Shown one piece after another: positions 36,155-47,741 of a stretch of DNA of 64,000 nucleotides. Source of the DNA: Pseudisothecium myosuroides (taxonomy: Eukaryota; Streptophyta; Bryopsida; Hypnales; Lembophyllaceae); NCBI GenBank assembly GCA_951799445.1, contig OX637289.1, positions 7,593,321 through 7,657,320 on the forward strand. Direction: 5' to 3'. Position 1 is the first letter of the stretch, and every line of letters begins with the position of its first letter. The notes below the pieces were generated by a model. That model was given only the letters and a program-made list of their open reading frames with translations, was not told the DNA's origin and made no database searches. A program made the position numbers and the translations under genes.

Positions 36155-36560
36155 AGAGATGACTGGTGATTGTATGCAGTCATATTCGTGGAGGCCAATA
36201 CCTTGGGGAAAAAAATGATTGCAAATATAACTGCCAATCATATTGTGGCCTTGTACTTCATGGGTGTATAGTATACGCCCGTTGGAACTCCAAAATACTT
36301 CATAGGGAACGACAGGGAACACATTTGGAGAATGTTGAGTCATATTTGTCAGCCATAATTTTTCTTCAGTCATATTTTGCAGTCATATCTCCTTGGTAGT
36401 GACAACTTTGGAGGGGGAGGCAGCCCTAGAAAAATTTGGGCAAAGAACATGTTAGGAGAGTCTCCGGTCATATTTTTGCTTTAGTCATATTTTGCAGTCA
36501 TATTGTTTTGTCAATCATATTTTGCAATCACATTTTTTTAGAAATCATTTTATTTTATTT
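36155..36560 (+). repeat. CACTA left subterminal repeats
   Basis: About ten scattered copies of GTCATATT or a one-base variant (for example 'agtcatattttgcagtcatat'), mostly in plus orientation. Spacing is irregular, 15-60 bp. Confidence 0.65.
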
Positions 36561-37507
36561 TTAGAGTAGCCCAAGGAAAAGGTGGGCAATATAAGATGGC
36601 CCTCTTGTATTTTGGCAATAGGTGGTCATTTTGTTGGGTGTAGATGTGGCTTTGTTTCATGTCTATTAAAAAATATTGTTATTTTTTGTATGTTGTGTCT
36701 GTTACAAAAGTAGCGTCTAATAATACGGGAGGGCATATTCTTATATTTTAATTAGTATATTAAAAAAAATTGTAGGGCTTCAAAGGAAAGTAGAGAAGAA
36801 TAAAGTAGTTAAAAACATGAGACAAATAAAAAATTGAGGATTTACAGGGAAATTAGAGACGAATTAAAGCCTACAGATGAACTACAATACCAAGGTAAGA
36901 CCAAGTCTGAGAATCTAAGCTAGAAACTAGGCTTGTCTTAATCCACTATTGGGACTTTCCGTGAGGTTGATTGATTATGTTCATTGTTTGTGATGGATGA
37001 TACAAATTGAGAGCTAATGAAATTAGTTGATACAAAGTGAAATCTAATGCATTTAAACTAATAATGTAGATTGAAGGTTGGAGAGTATATAAAAAACACT
37101 TGAAGCTTGAAAAAAATCTAATCCAAGGAGGAGAAAAAGGAGTGTGAAAAAAATCCATATCTAAGTAGCTATGAAGCAATGATAAGTGAGGACTGCGATT
37201 TGTGTTGAAAATCTAAGAGTTTGAAATATTAGAAATACAGGTTCCAAGTTGCTACTTGAAGCTTAAATTTGGACATAGTTAGAAGACTAATTTGAGTATT
37301 TGAATCCTTTATAGAGGTTTGACCATGTATATTAATCCAAAAATTTCTTGATTACAATACGCATAGTTGACTACACAAAGTTTTTAGGTCTTTAGTATAA
37401 ATTTAGTTAGCACTTATGAGGCTTATGTCATTACAATTGTTTGATTATTAGAATAATTAGAAATTAATTAGTTGTAATAGAAATCAAAGATTGCAGTTCT
37501 AAAATAT

Positions 37508-37510
<3 letters not shown>

Positions 37511-37542
<32 letters not shown>
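37511..37542. repeat. (TA)16 microsatellite
   Basis: Uninterrupted TA run inside the CACTA element. Confidence 0.9.
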
Positions 37543-37547
<5 letters not shown>

Positions 37548-38454
37548 ATTTGGAGAAAGTCAAGAGGAGGAAGTAGAAAGAAATAGGTTGAAAGAAAAGA
37601 ATAAGATCATAGATAGAATTTACACACCTTGTTGTAAAAGTCATTCTTTAAGTTGTATCTTACCACTTGCTTGTTGTTACCTCTTAGCACTTGCCACCTA
37701 TTGTTTCTTATTCTCTCTATAACCATTGTTATTTTTTTTTCTTAATTATTTGTGATTTCTAGAGATATAGTGGTTATGACTTTTTTTAATCTTAAACTTG
37801 TGCTACATATTTTGTGTTGCCTTAAATCTTTGAAGGTTGAACTATATTGTTCATTCACTAGAAATTAACCTCCTTGACTGTACTTGTAGGCACCAAGCTA
37901 GAATGAAGTTATTGAAGGCTACTTACAACACCAAAGAGGCAACATCTTCACACTTTTGTAAGGAATATAGGTTCTATAAACGTGTAAAAATATACATTTA
38001 TAGAGTGTCATTGTGATATGTTTTGTGTTAGTGGCTAATAAATGTCATTGAGAAAATTCACATTATTTCTTGCAGTTTATTTCTCTAATATGATTGTCTC
38101 TTGTGCATCTCAAAAATCATATGTACTCATTTTTAATTGAATGGAATCTCTTATTTAGCTGCTAAATCATATTGATACATGATTGCAATTTGTCATGTTC
38201 ATTTAGAATGTATGGAAAATGTGAGTGTGGTTTATGATAGAAACTATTATAAACCTCAATTATCCCAATTACAAACCATGTATACAAATTTATGAAATGT
38301 GACTCTCATTTATTTGTAATATATCACTTGCTTGAGTCATATTTTGCAAAAACTCTTAGTCAAAATATGACTAGTTGTGGTCACATAATGCTCAAAGTCA
38401 TGCCCAAAAGTAACTTTATACTTTTAAAAAAATGACTACATTCAATCATAATAT

Positions 38455-38835
38455 TACTAGTGATATTCCATGTAAACTACTACATTAGCCAAAAATATGA
38501 CTTATAGGAGTCATAAATCAATTCAACAAAAAATATGAGTCACAAGGGTCATATATCACCTTAGCAAAAAATATGATTTACAAGAGCCACTATCCACACG
38601 AGTTGAGAATATGACTCATGGAGAGTCATTTTCTACATCAATAGAAAATATGACTCATGAGAGTCATTTTCCACATCAATAAAAATAGGACTCACAAGAG
38701 TCACTTTTTATATTAGCAAAAAATATGACTCACCGTAGTCATATGCCACGTTAGCCAAAATATGACTCACTATAGTCATATACTACGTCAGCCAAAAACA
38801 TAACTAAACATAATCACATTCCACGTAGGCTTTTT
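38455..38835 (-). repeat. CACTA right subterminal array, ~45-bp units
   Basis: About eight tandem units of the form 'aaaatatgactca..agagtcat' plus spacer 'ttccacatcaat'. Each unit holds an internal palindrome (ATGACTC...GAGTCAT) and so could bind a dimer. Orientation mirrors the left side. Confidence 0.7.
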
Positions 38836-39089
38836 TCAATTTGCTCACGCAGGTCATGAGAAAGTCAAGCCTCCAAGGATAGTCAATATATACGCTACGT
38901 TGGCAAATTATGGCTAAAAATGGCTAATTATATCCCTGACTGTAAATATGACTCACGTGCAATATGACTTGTCGGTAATGATTGGGCACAGTCATATTGC
39001 GAGTCATCTACAGTGATTTCCGCCAGAGTCATATTTTCAAATTTTATGACTTAGTGCAGTCATAAAACACTCATTTTCTTGTAGTGAAT

Positions 39090-40768
39090 TGAACCAAATT
39101 CTTCCTGCCTTTGCTTAGAAAATTAAATTGGATCACCAAAGGTCCCTCGAATCTTTTCAACTCCCTCAATTGAAAAGACACTACGGGCTTCAATTTTAGT
39201 CTTGTGAATTCAAACTTCTATTATTGAATCACGGAATCATGCTATTGTTTCCGCCATAGCTTCATTCTATAGTTTCGGTCACGGCTTCACTTCTAGTCAT
39301 GGCTTCAAAGGCACCCTATGGTTGCAAAGTGGACCCTATATATGCCAATGCAAAAGTTTCAAAAGTCACTTCAAAAATCAACTAAACTAGTTCTGACCTA
39401 GAAGTCGTCAGTGGAGTTTCTTAGTATACAAGAAATCATCAAAAAATGGTTAGAATATGTCTAAATTACGTGACTTCCTCATATGACAAAGTAATTTAGA
39501 GTAAGCTAGCTCCCCTAATTTTGTTTTTAAAAGTTAGCATGATTGAATCAAATAAGATATAATACTCAATGGTATAGAGGTTTGCTTGTGAGTAGAATAA
39601 TAATCTCTCTTCAAGAGGTAGGAAGTCCACTAACCATGCTGAACATGACAAACTTTGTCATACATTTCATGTGAACAATTTTAAAGTTGAAGTTAAAAAA
39701 AATTATTTATTAATTTTGATTAATGCTAGTAGTTTTTGACAAATTTTCTTCATAATTACCTTTGATCCTTTTGAAGTTAACAAAACATATTACATTATTG
39801 TTTTTTTTTCAACAAATTTACTTGTATTTGTGAATATAAGAGAACTACAACCATCCCAAAGAGATTTTGGGTCTTTCACATACTTCTTATGTTGTGTTTT
39901 CCGTTATTTAAAAAATTATAAAGATGCAAATGGGTGTAAAGAATGTTGGTTCTAAAGTAATGGCTTACTAAGTAATACAAATTCAATGTATGTGGATTAA
40001 GGTTGGTAGAAAGATAAATCTCATTTTTAAACAAATTAAACATTTGTCACTTCACTGCAATAATAATAATTAAAAAAATGGCATAAACAAAGATAATTTT
40101 GACAATTGATTAATCTTTTTTTAGTCATTTTTTTATATATGTCAAATTTATTTCTACTACTAAAATATTATTTTTGTTATTTCCATAAAAAAATCTTTAA
40201 ATGCAATAAAAATCAACATTTTATATGTTTTCTTTAGTTTCTTTAGTTTGTATTAAATATAAATCAAATCTTTACAATTTTAATGAGGATGAGTTTTAAA
40301 TGGTATGCATGGACAAGGGTAATATGCTAAGGTGGTGGTAGTTTGGAAAAACATGCATTCAATTTTATCTTGAATTATTTTTTAAATACTTACTAAACTA
40401 AATATAGCCATATAGATCTTAGCAGATTAGTCAATTTCAATACTTAATGACTTTACAATGACAAATAGTACCATTGTAATTTTACTTGCAATATAAGAAT
40501 AAATACATATAAATAATTCTAAAGTGATTTGTCATATTTAATCATATTTAAATTTAAATATTAAGTGCATAAGCAAAATTCATTTAGCACCTTAGATTTA
40601 CTCTTCAAAGATCAATCCAATGCTTAAATTGTTCAAGTGAAATCACTATATTTGAAAAAAAACTCTTTATCAAGTAGAAGATAGGTAGCATCAATTGAAT
40701 TTAATAATTTAGATCTTCTAATTAAATCTAAATTATTAATTGGTCATTGATCTTTACTAATAAAAACA
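39090..40768. other. AT-rich spacer
   Basis: 39190-39310 shows a degenerate 'atggcttcac' repetition. Otherwise no feature recognised. Confidence 0.45.
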
Positions 40769-40772
40769 TTAA

Positions 40773-41646
40773 TTCTTAAAGTTCCAAGGCCTGTTTTCAT
40801 CAAATTCCACTCAAAATTGTCATTTCTATTACAAAATGCAAAAAAATTGAGTTATTATTTTTTTCACATGTCTATTCATCAAATTTTGCACTAAAATAGT
40901 ATAAAAATGGGTGGAAGAAATTTTTAAACCTTGATTGTGTGGATTTTAAAATATTTGCATCTGAAGTGAAGAAATCCATTTTTTGCACCTTGCTTGATTA
41001 GATTTTAAAGCTTAAATTCTTTGCACCACCAATATTGAATTAAAAAAAAATTATATTGAAGAGTTTAAATTCTAGTGGAAAAAAAAATACTTGATTTTCA
41101 CTCTTCAAAAAATTGTTCAGTAGATGTTGATATGAGATTGAAGAAAAAACTAAATTATTAATAGGTTGAAGATGGAATTGAAATACAATAATTCTTCTCG
41201 TGAGATTGTTTTAGAAAGCAAACTAAACATTGTTAAATTTTATTTTTTTTAAATTGTGAAAATTGTATTAAAAAATAAGCCTACAAGTGCTTTTTAAAGG
41301 AGATGCTTAGATTGCCTAAAGAACAAGATTGTCCATAACTTTCTCATTACTAGTCCACATAGAACAATTCAAATCTTTCCATGTAAACAAAAATACTTTC
41401 AACAAAAAACAAAATTTTGAAATTTTATTTTGCCTTTTTGCCTTTTTTGTACTAATGAGGGATCTCGTTTTGGGCTTACAATAGCATCTTTTGCTTATGG
41501 TAATTGATTGAAATAAAATTATATTCCTAGAAAGCTAACATGTTTTCCTATCTTCTAAATTTTTTTAGAATTTACGACAATACTTTAGACCATGGGAGCC
41601 TATCTAAAATACAATTTGTCCCAAAGGGACAATGGGACTTTAAGGG
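40773..41646 (+). mobile_element. TTAA-flanked MITE, family P1
   Basis: TTAA at 40769-40772 and 41647-41650. The left end has drifted to TTCTTAAAGTTCCAAGGCC; the right, reverse-complemented, is CCCTTAAAGTCCCATTGTCC. The interior follows 1286-2123 along its whole length ('caaattccactcaaaattg', 'gagattgttttagaa'). 874 bp. Confidence 0.68.
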
Positions 41647-41650
41647 TTAA

Positions 41651-42360
41651 ATTAATAAATTTGGTCCCAAAATATTGTGATGGTCATTTGAGGGTTACAT
41701 TATAAAAATTATCATACAATACAATAGTAGGAATGCAAGCATATATTGTGCTTGGCTATCATGGTTGGCATTTCATGTTGAATAAATCATTAAAGTTGGA
41801 AAAGTACTTAGCTAGTGCTTTCAAAGTTAATAATTTATTTATTTTTCAAAATTCTAGAGCCTTATATGTGACCACTTTGTCCATCTTTATATTATTTAAG
41901 GTAGAACAACCCATTATGGTCAAAATTAGGAGTTTGTCCTCATGCTACAGACAAATTATTGAATTTTTTTCCATATAAAGACAAGTATGTGAAACGGTGA
42001 GAGCAATTGAAATTAGATTCTTTTTGTTAAAGTATAAATTTATTATAAAATTTTGAAGTTTACTGCCGATCACGGCCCAAAAGAGTCTCTAGACTACCTC
42101 AAAATCAACAAAACTATATCTATAATGCTCATCTTACTCACCTAAAGCACTCACAATATTTTCTAACATAGCCGCGACATGAAGGCCTAAAGAAACCCCT
42201 TCCTACAATGAATTTACACTCAAAAGCTAGAAGTTCCTATTGCAATCACTAATCACTATATTATCGTCACTCAAAACATTGATTGTAGTCCAAATCTCAT
42301 TTATTGAAAAAATCCTATAATGGGGTCATTCCATGGATTTCTATGATGGGTCTTTTGACA
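41651..42360. other. AT-rich spacer
   Basis: The 81-codon plus frame at 41733-41978 has no recognisable domain. Nothing else seen. Confidence 0.45.
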
Positions 42361-42364
42361 TTAA

Positions 42365-43014
42365 CCCCTAAATGCCCAAGGCCTTTTTTCAACTTCTGGA
42401 AGTTTTCTCTAAATTGAACAAAAAGCCAACATTTTGTTAATTGTATCAATGTTTTTTGATTTGTAACCATGCAAATTCAAACTAGACATGTTAGAGATTA
42501 CAAAAGAAAAGAAAATACAACAATATCACTTAAGGATTGAAAGATGATAATATTTGATCATGAGGGTGTTAAAATTGTGAAAACAATTGGAAGCCTTTCA
42601 ATCCTCTTTCCACATGTCAAATCTAAAAAATTGGTCACTAAAAAAATATGAGGTTAAAGGACATAACATGCATAACCCCAATCAATTTATAGCTTCTCAA
42701 AATCTCTTTTGCAATTTTTTACAATGAATTTCTAATGTAAATCGTTCTCTAAGATCTAGTGTATTTGAGGTTCATTTCCAAGAGCCCTCAACAAGTGCTA
42801 CAGAAAGTCAAGATTGCAATGAATACCCTTGCACAAAATCTTTAATACAAAAATCATAATCAATCATTTACAAAATAGGATTTTTGATGCTAAAACTAAA
42901 CTTCATAAAGATTTTTTGAAAATGTAGACTATTAAAAATAGCAAATTGGTTAGTTTTTATTTAACTTCAAAGTATTTGTCAACACCAAAATTTGGTGCCT
43001 CAGGCATTTAGGAG
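42365..43014 (+). mobile_element. TTAA-flanked MITE, family P2
   Basis: TTAA at 42361-42364 and 43015-43018. Ends CCCCTAAATGCCCAAGGCC and reverse-complement CTCCTAAATGCCTGAGGCA. 650 bp; reversed sister of 10942-11567. The sequence right after the outer TTAA (CTCCTTAAGGCCTAAC) looks like the start of another, unpaired element. Confidence 0.72.
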
Positions 43015-43018
43015 TTAA

Positions 43019-44278
43019 CTCCTTAAGGCCTAACAACTTTTTGACAATGGAGTTTTTTTAATGAATTGTTCTACTTTGATAATTTTTTCTACATGGATGT
43101 GTTTAAATTGTTTAATTTTTTACCATACAAAAGTAAAGACTACTTTGTCTAGTATGCATGGAATTACATATGGAAAATATTGACCGTTGGATTTCTAGAT
43201 TATAACAATTTTGGATGATCAACTTTACAGGCAAAAAACGCAATTTTGGAGGAAAACAAATTATAAGAAGATGAATAATGTGTTTTTTACGCCTCCAAAA
43301 ATGTTATATTGTAATCTAAGGCAAATTCATTATTTTTTAATTTAAAAAAATTAGAAATAAAACCTCTCTCAAATTTATACACATTTTCAAACATAAAGAG
43401 TAGAAAGCCAAAACTAACCAAATTGGATCCTACAAAATTAAAAAAAATTATGTATGCATCAATTTTTGAAATTTAACAATTGGTATTATTAGCAAATTGT
43501 TTGGAACATCTCCAAAAAATTTGGAATCACTCTAATTATTTTGTGTTCTAAACCACACCAGATTGAACATTGTATTTTTAAAATTGCTACAAATACAAAT
43601 TTGAATTTTTTTTCCAAATCCAATTTTTTTGAGGAAAAGAAAGACTAGAAATTTCTAAGAAAATGTTTTTTTTCCATCCATACTATTCCTTTTATTGAAG
43701 AAAAAATATGTTTGCTCTCTTTTTCTATTAGATTACATTTACTAAATAAAATTTTAATTTTTAAATATTTTTTACATTGAAATATGTTGTAAACTCAATT
43801 ACTTCATTTTTCTTTGAGCTCCCACCTTACTTTAAATATCCCATAACCTTTGAGGATTGGTGAAGACAATGAACCTTTCAAGATATCAATGATGAAAATC
43901 CTTTATGCCACTCGCTAATAATATATTGGTATATTTATGGTGCATATGATACTTTGATAAAAATTAAACTATTGAATTTTTGACATTAGGTGACTTGAAT
44001 TTCACCATTTGTCCCATTTTCAGAGATTTAGGCATTTGCAACATTTAATTTATGTGTTTTCCAACTTCCACCACAAATAATTTCTAAGAAAATTCAACTC
44101 TTGATTTTGATTTAATTAATAATGCGACCCTCATAGCCACGTATGGTATTAGGAAATGATTCATGCAAAGACCAATATGATGAAGTTGACTACTAGTAGG
44201 TCTTATTGTAGTCATTTTCTAGTCTACACAAACCTTGTTTCTACTAGTATTATGAATTCCTTTCAGTACACAAAAAAG
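43019..44278. other. AT-rich spacer
   Basis: Possible unpaired P-type left end at 43019. Otherwise no feature recognised. Confidence 0.45.
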
Positions 44279-44520
44279 TTAAATTAGGTTGCCTTAATAA
44301 TTAGGTTCCCTTACTCCAAGAAAGTTACTTTACAAGCCATCAAAGTCAACAAATATTTCTAAAAATATTTCCATTTGTACACATGGAGGTTCATAAGTCC
44401 CAGTTACAACACTGATATCTAATTCAAAAGTAGTGCATTTTTGTACAATAACTTGAAATATTTATTTAGTGTCAAATGTCGAGAAATTAGTATGGGTCAA
44501 CCTAATTTCACTATTTTGTG
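44279..44520. mobile_element. TA-flanked MITE, family C
   Basis: TA at 44277-44278 and 44521-44522. Ends CACAAAAAAGTTAAATTAGG and reverse-complement CACAAAATAGTGAAATTAGG, continuing GTTG. 242 bp. Interior block 'gtcaaatgtcgagaaattagta' is shared with the copies at 24917 and 61260. Confidence 0.72.
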
Positions 44521-44789
44521 TAGATTCCAAATGATTTGTATGATTTGTATCGCCCTTGAACATCTTTGAATAAACAACTAGGGCCTTGTTTTTCTCGATG
44601 CTACCAATAACAACAAATCAAAGACTTCAAATTTCAAAATGTTGAAATTGCAAACCCCTGTAAACTCTTGAAAGCTACGAACATGCAAACTGTAATACGT
44701 TCATTTGTAATTCATAAATTTGTAGTTTATACATTTGCAAATTTTAAAAATTCAAAAATTTATTCACCATAAATTCAGAAATTTATGAG

Positions 44790-44791
<2 letters not shown>

Positions 44792-44821
<30 letters not shown>
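44792..44821. repeat. (TA)n microsatellite
   Basis: About 14 uninterrupted TA units. Confidence 0.9.
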
Positions 44822-44824
<3 letters not shown>

Positions 44825-44888
44825 ATGTTTTATTTTATATTTTTAAAGTGCGATAATTTGTAATGTTCTAAACTCTTGAATTCATTAA

Positions 44889-45112
44889 CCCTGTAAGGAC
44901 ACGGGGGGGGTGACCCTGGAAATCATGCATTGTATAACCGTGAGAGTCATTGGAATAAAAAAATCCAAAAATACTCATTGGGAGTCAAGCTACTGTAGAT
45001 GTTCTCCACTTTCCACAAAACACTCCAAGGATGAATAGTTGTAGTTCTGTCCTACATTGGAGAATCCCTTGTCATTCATCGGACACTTATGGTCCGCGGC
45101 GTCCTTACTGGG
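44889..45112. mobile_element. short TTAA-flanked MITE upstream of LBD gene
   Basis: TTAA at 44885-44888 and 45113-45116. Ends CCCTGTAAGGACACGG and reverse-complement CCCAGTAAGGACGCCG. At 224 bp it is the shortest P-type element, and it sits just outside the GC-rich LBD promoter/leader block. Confidence 0.68.
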
Positions 45113-45169
45113 TTAAGAAATGGTTGTCTAAACTACTACTTATATTCTCCTAAATTACGAGACGTTCTC

Positions 45170-46967
45170 CCTTGTGCGAAAGAGACATGTTTCTCAATAT
45201 CTCCAAATTGCACCAAAAAACGAATTAAGGCACCCCACTGGACTACATTCACTTCCTCCCAAGTCCCAAGTCCCAACACACCTGATTTTCACGGGCACCC
45301 CTTGGAAGCTGCCCGACTGCCTGACCCCCAAACATCCATCATTCCCTCCCCAGACCCCAGTGCAACTGAATTTCGTGCCAGGCAGTGGGTCCCCCGTCCG
45401 TCAGACCAAAGAAAAAGAAAAAGAAATGGCGACCAAACCCACTCCCCGGCAGTCGGACCGCGGGACCGTGAGACCCGAAGAGTGCGGGCCCAAGCCCGGC
45501 AAGCCAGCGCCCGGCCCGGTGGCGGTGGACCCTCTCCCTCGGTCCCTCCATCTCGCCGGCGTGGTCGGCCGGGACCGAAAGCCCGACCCGCAAGCCTGAA
45601 ACGAACGTGCCCGTGCCGGGTCCGGGTCCGGTTCGGGTCCCGTCCGGTTCGGGTCCCGTCCGGTTCGGGTCCCCAGCCCAGCCGAGCCGGCAGCCGGCAG
45701 CCGGAAGGGGCTGCTGAGAGCCGTCGACGCGACGGAAGCTCACTGAAGGCCCGGCAGGGCCTGCTCACTGGAGGTAAAAAAGTGAAGGTACCCTGCGTCC
45801 CTCCTGCCTGGTTCCCAAAATTCCTGGCATGCGGGCATATCCCGTCCCCGGTGTCCGGCCGTCAGCAGCCCTTCTTCCGTCCCTTGCGCCCTCCGACTCC
45901 GTCTGCCTGGTCCAGACTGCAGAGAGTGCCTTATTTACCAGGCTTTACACGCCACCCTCTGGTCATTACTTCCTCGCCCCTTCGCTCTCAGAGTCTCTCG
46001 CCTGCTGCCTGCTGCCATCGTGCCTGCTTCTCGCTCTAGCGCTTGCTTCCAGTCTTGAAGAGCCCATCATTTGCCCAGTGTGCTCGACTTTGGATCTGTG
46101 TGTTGGTTTGGCCTGCTTGCGGTGTTGTCGACGCGGTTTGGGTGTCTAGTTTTTCGTGGCTAGTGGTGCTGTTGGGTGTTCGTTTCGTGTGTTCAGTAGC
46201 TTGTGTCAGTGATCACGTGGCGTGAATCTGTGTTCGCGTTCTTACTTTGGCGGACGTGTTCTAGTTTGGGTGGTTTCAGTGCGGGTTGTGGGATTCGCGA
46301 GGTGCTGCAGTTTGGTCTGTTGGGTGAGGATCTGTTGCTGGCGGTGGTTTGAGTGTTGGATACGAGTTTCGGGAAGAGAGATACAGAGAGGGACTGAGAT
46401 CACTGTTCATCTTTTTTGGGGGGTCTTGTGATCGAGATTTGGGGGGTCTTGTGAGTACTGCTTCTGTGAGTAAGCGCTGCGTCTGTGTCAAGAGCTTGTG
46501 TTTGGGCTCGACTTGTTGGTCTTCGCTGGTTCGATTTCGGCGTTGTCGTTGCGTGTGCGAGAATTCGTTTCAAGTGGGTTTGGACTTTCTCGTTTTCTGT
46601 GGCGCGAAGTTTTCACTATGCTGCCATCTTCTAACACCTGAAGGCCTACTCATCGTTTAGAGTGTTTTCCGGTGCTTTGAGTTTCATTTGGGAGAGGGAT
46701 CGTGCCTTGTGACGGACCGTGGGTGCGTGCTTAGCACGTAGTCAACTGGAATTGAAGGCAAAACCAAGAACCTGATGCAGTGCGCAGTATCAGTAGAACC
46801 TGTCGCTCTCTACTCCATCGCTCCTGTCGCTTAAATCAACACTTGGTTCTTGGAAGGCTTCGAAGGGCTTGCTGGAGACTGTCAGTTCCGAGCACCGACC
46901 GCAACCATGGACGGACCTGAGGCTGTCGTTGTTTACTAACCGAAGCGATCGGTTCCCAATTGTGAAG
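45170..46967 (+). promoter_or_regulatory. GC-rich promoter and first leader exon of LBD gene
   Basis: GC content rises sharply at about 45,280 and stays high to about 46,900, immediately upstream of the LBD coding exons. A GC-rich tandem repeat (unit about 16-17 bp, core 'ggttcgggtcccgtcc') lies at 45626-45675. A plausible 5' splice donor, AAG|GTATGT, ends a leader exon at 46967. The transcription start cannot be placed. The 316-codon frame at 45089-46039 is not taken as a gene (see rejected items). Confidence 0.5.
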
Positions 46968-47336
46968 GTATGTGGGGCGCCCATTTTACATTTCATTTTT
47001 TGGTGAATTTCTCCGAGTAATAGTACTTTTTTCTTGGTTCGTCGGCTTGTTGAAAATCATGCTCTCTGCAAAAGGGACCATGGTCACGTGAGCGAATCGT
47101 TGTATGCAATATGTTGCCCAGAGTGAGGGACATGGGCAGCATATCGTTTAGTGTCAGAATCTTGACTGTGTTACACCAGAAATCTAGTGCCTGCACCCCA
47201 TTTTCAAGTTCGTTTTGCAGTTGATGAAGCACTTTAGAATTTGGAAAGTTGCAAGTCTTGGATGTGTCTCAGATCGCAGTAAGCAAGCAGCGAACGGTTC
47301 ACTAAGATGTTGAATCCCTCTGGTTGGTGCTTGCAG

Positions 47337-47497
47337 GCGGGAGAGTTCCGAAGTGGAGCAAGGTCAACACTTGGAGCACATGATTTACACGGAAGCCAAC
47401 ACAAAGATCATTGTCAGGAGGGCTGCGGGACCCATGACCGTGACTGTTGGTCGCTCCAGCTTCACTTGACGGCAACTACCTCCTGCCTGAGTACTTG
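47337..47497 (+). other. predicted 5' leader exon of LBD gene
   Basis: Bounded by a 3' splice site (TTGCAG, ending 47336) and a 5' splice site (CTTG|GTGAGT, at 47497/47498). The next acceptor is CTACAG, ending 47631, which begins the exon carrying the LBD start codon. These give leader introns of 369 bp (46968-47336) and 134 bp (47498-47631). Inferred from splice signals only. Confidence 0.45.
47380..47469 (+). CDS. possible 29-codon upstream ORF in LBD leader
   Basis: The first ATG in the predicted leader exon opens a 29-codon frame with a second in-frame ATG, ending in TGA entirely inside that exon. If the exon model is right, ribosomes would meet this frame before the LBD start, so it could damp translation. 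No known conserved peptide was recognised, and its coding status is unproven. Confidence 0.25.
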   Translation: MIYTEANTKIIVRRAAGPMTVTVGRSSFT

Positions 47498-47741
47498 GTG
47501 AGTTTCATACGCTTATTTTCACACATGTTGTGGATGTGTCTGACATCATCTTGGATGTTAAACCGCATGTTTGCAATTTTTGCAAATTAGATGATGTCTG
47601 ACATGATCATGGTGTTTGCGTTGGTCTACAGGGGTACCTTCGTTTCTGGGGGAACGATATTTGGGTTACTCAGGCAAGAGTGCGGGCGAATTTTACCGTT
47701 CAGACAACTGCGTTGTTTTGGAGGGGGATTGTCTGCTGAAA

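Larger units (their letters stand above)
36135..39086. mobile_element. CACTA (CMC/En-Spm) element, non-autonomous, complete
   Basis: Termini CACTACAAGAAAATATGAC (left) and, reverse-complemented, CACTACAAGAAAATGAGTG (right) share 14 exact bases. AAT is duplicated on both sides (36132-36134, 39087-39089), the 3-bp duplication expected for CACTA. Both subterminal regions are packed with a GTCATATT/AATATGAC motif, in opposite orientation at the two ends, as expected of transposase-binding subterminal repeats. The 2952-bp element has no recognisable transposase. The centre carries a (TA)16 run at 37511-37542. It must be mobilised in trans. Confidence 0.85.

Noticed and set aside
45089..46039. 316-codon open frame upstream of the LBD gene
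   Set aside because: Its ATG lies inside the 44889-45112 MITE. The product is Pro/Arg/Ser-rich as expected of GC-rich non-coding DNA, long frames also exist on the opposite strand, and no domain is recognisable.
47616..47741. N-terminal extension of the LBD protein
   Set aside because: The frame is open upstream, but it begins in the predicted intron before the 47631 acceptor, and LBD proteins of this class start at M-x-C-N-G-C.
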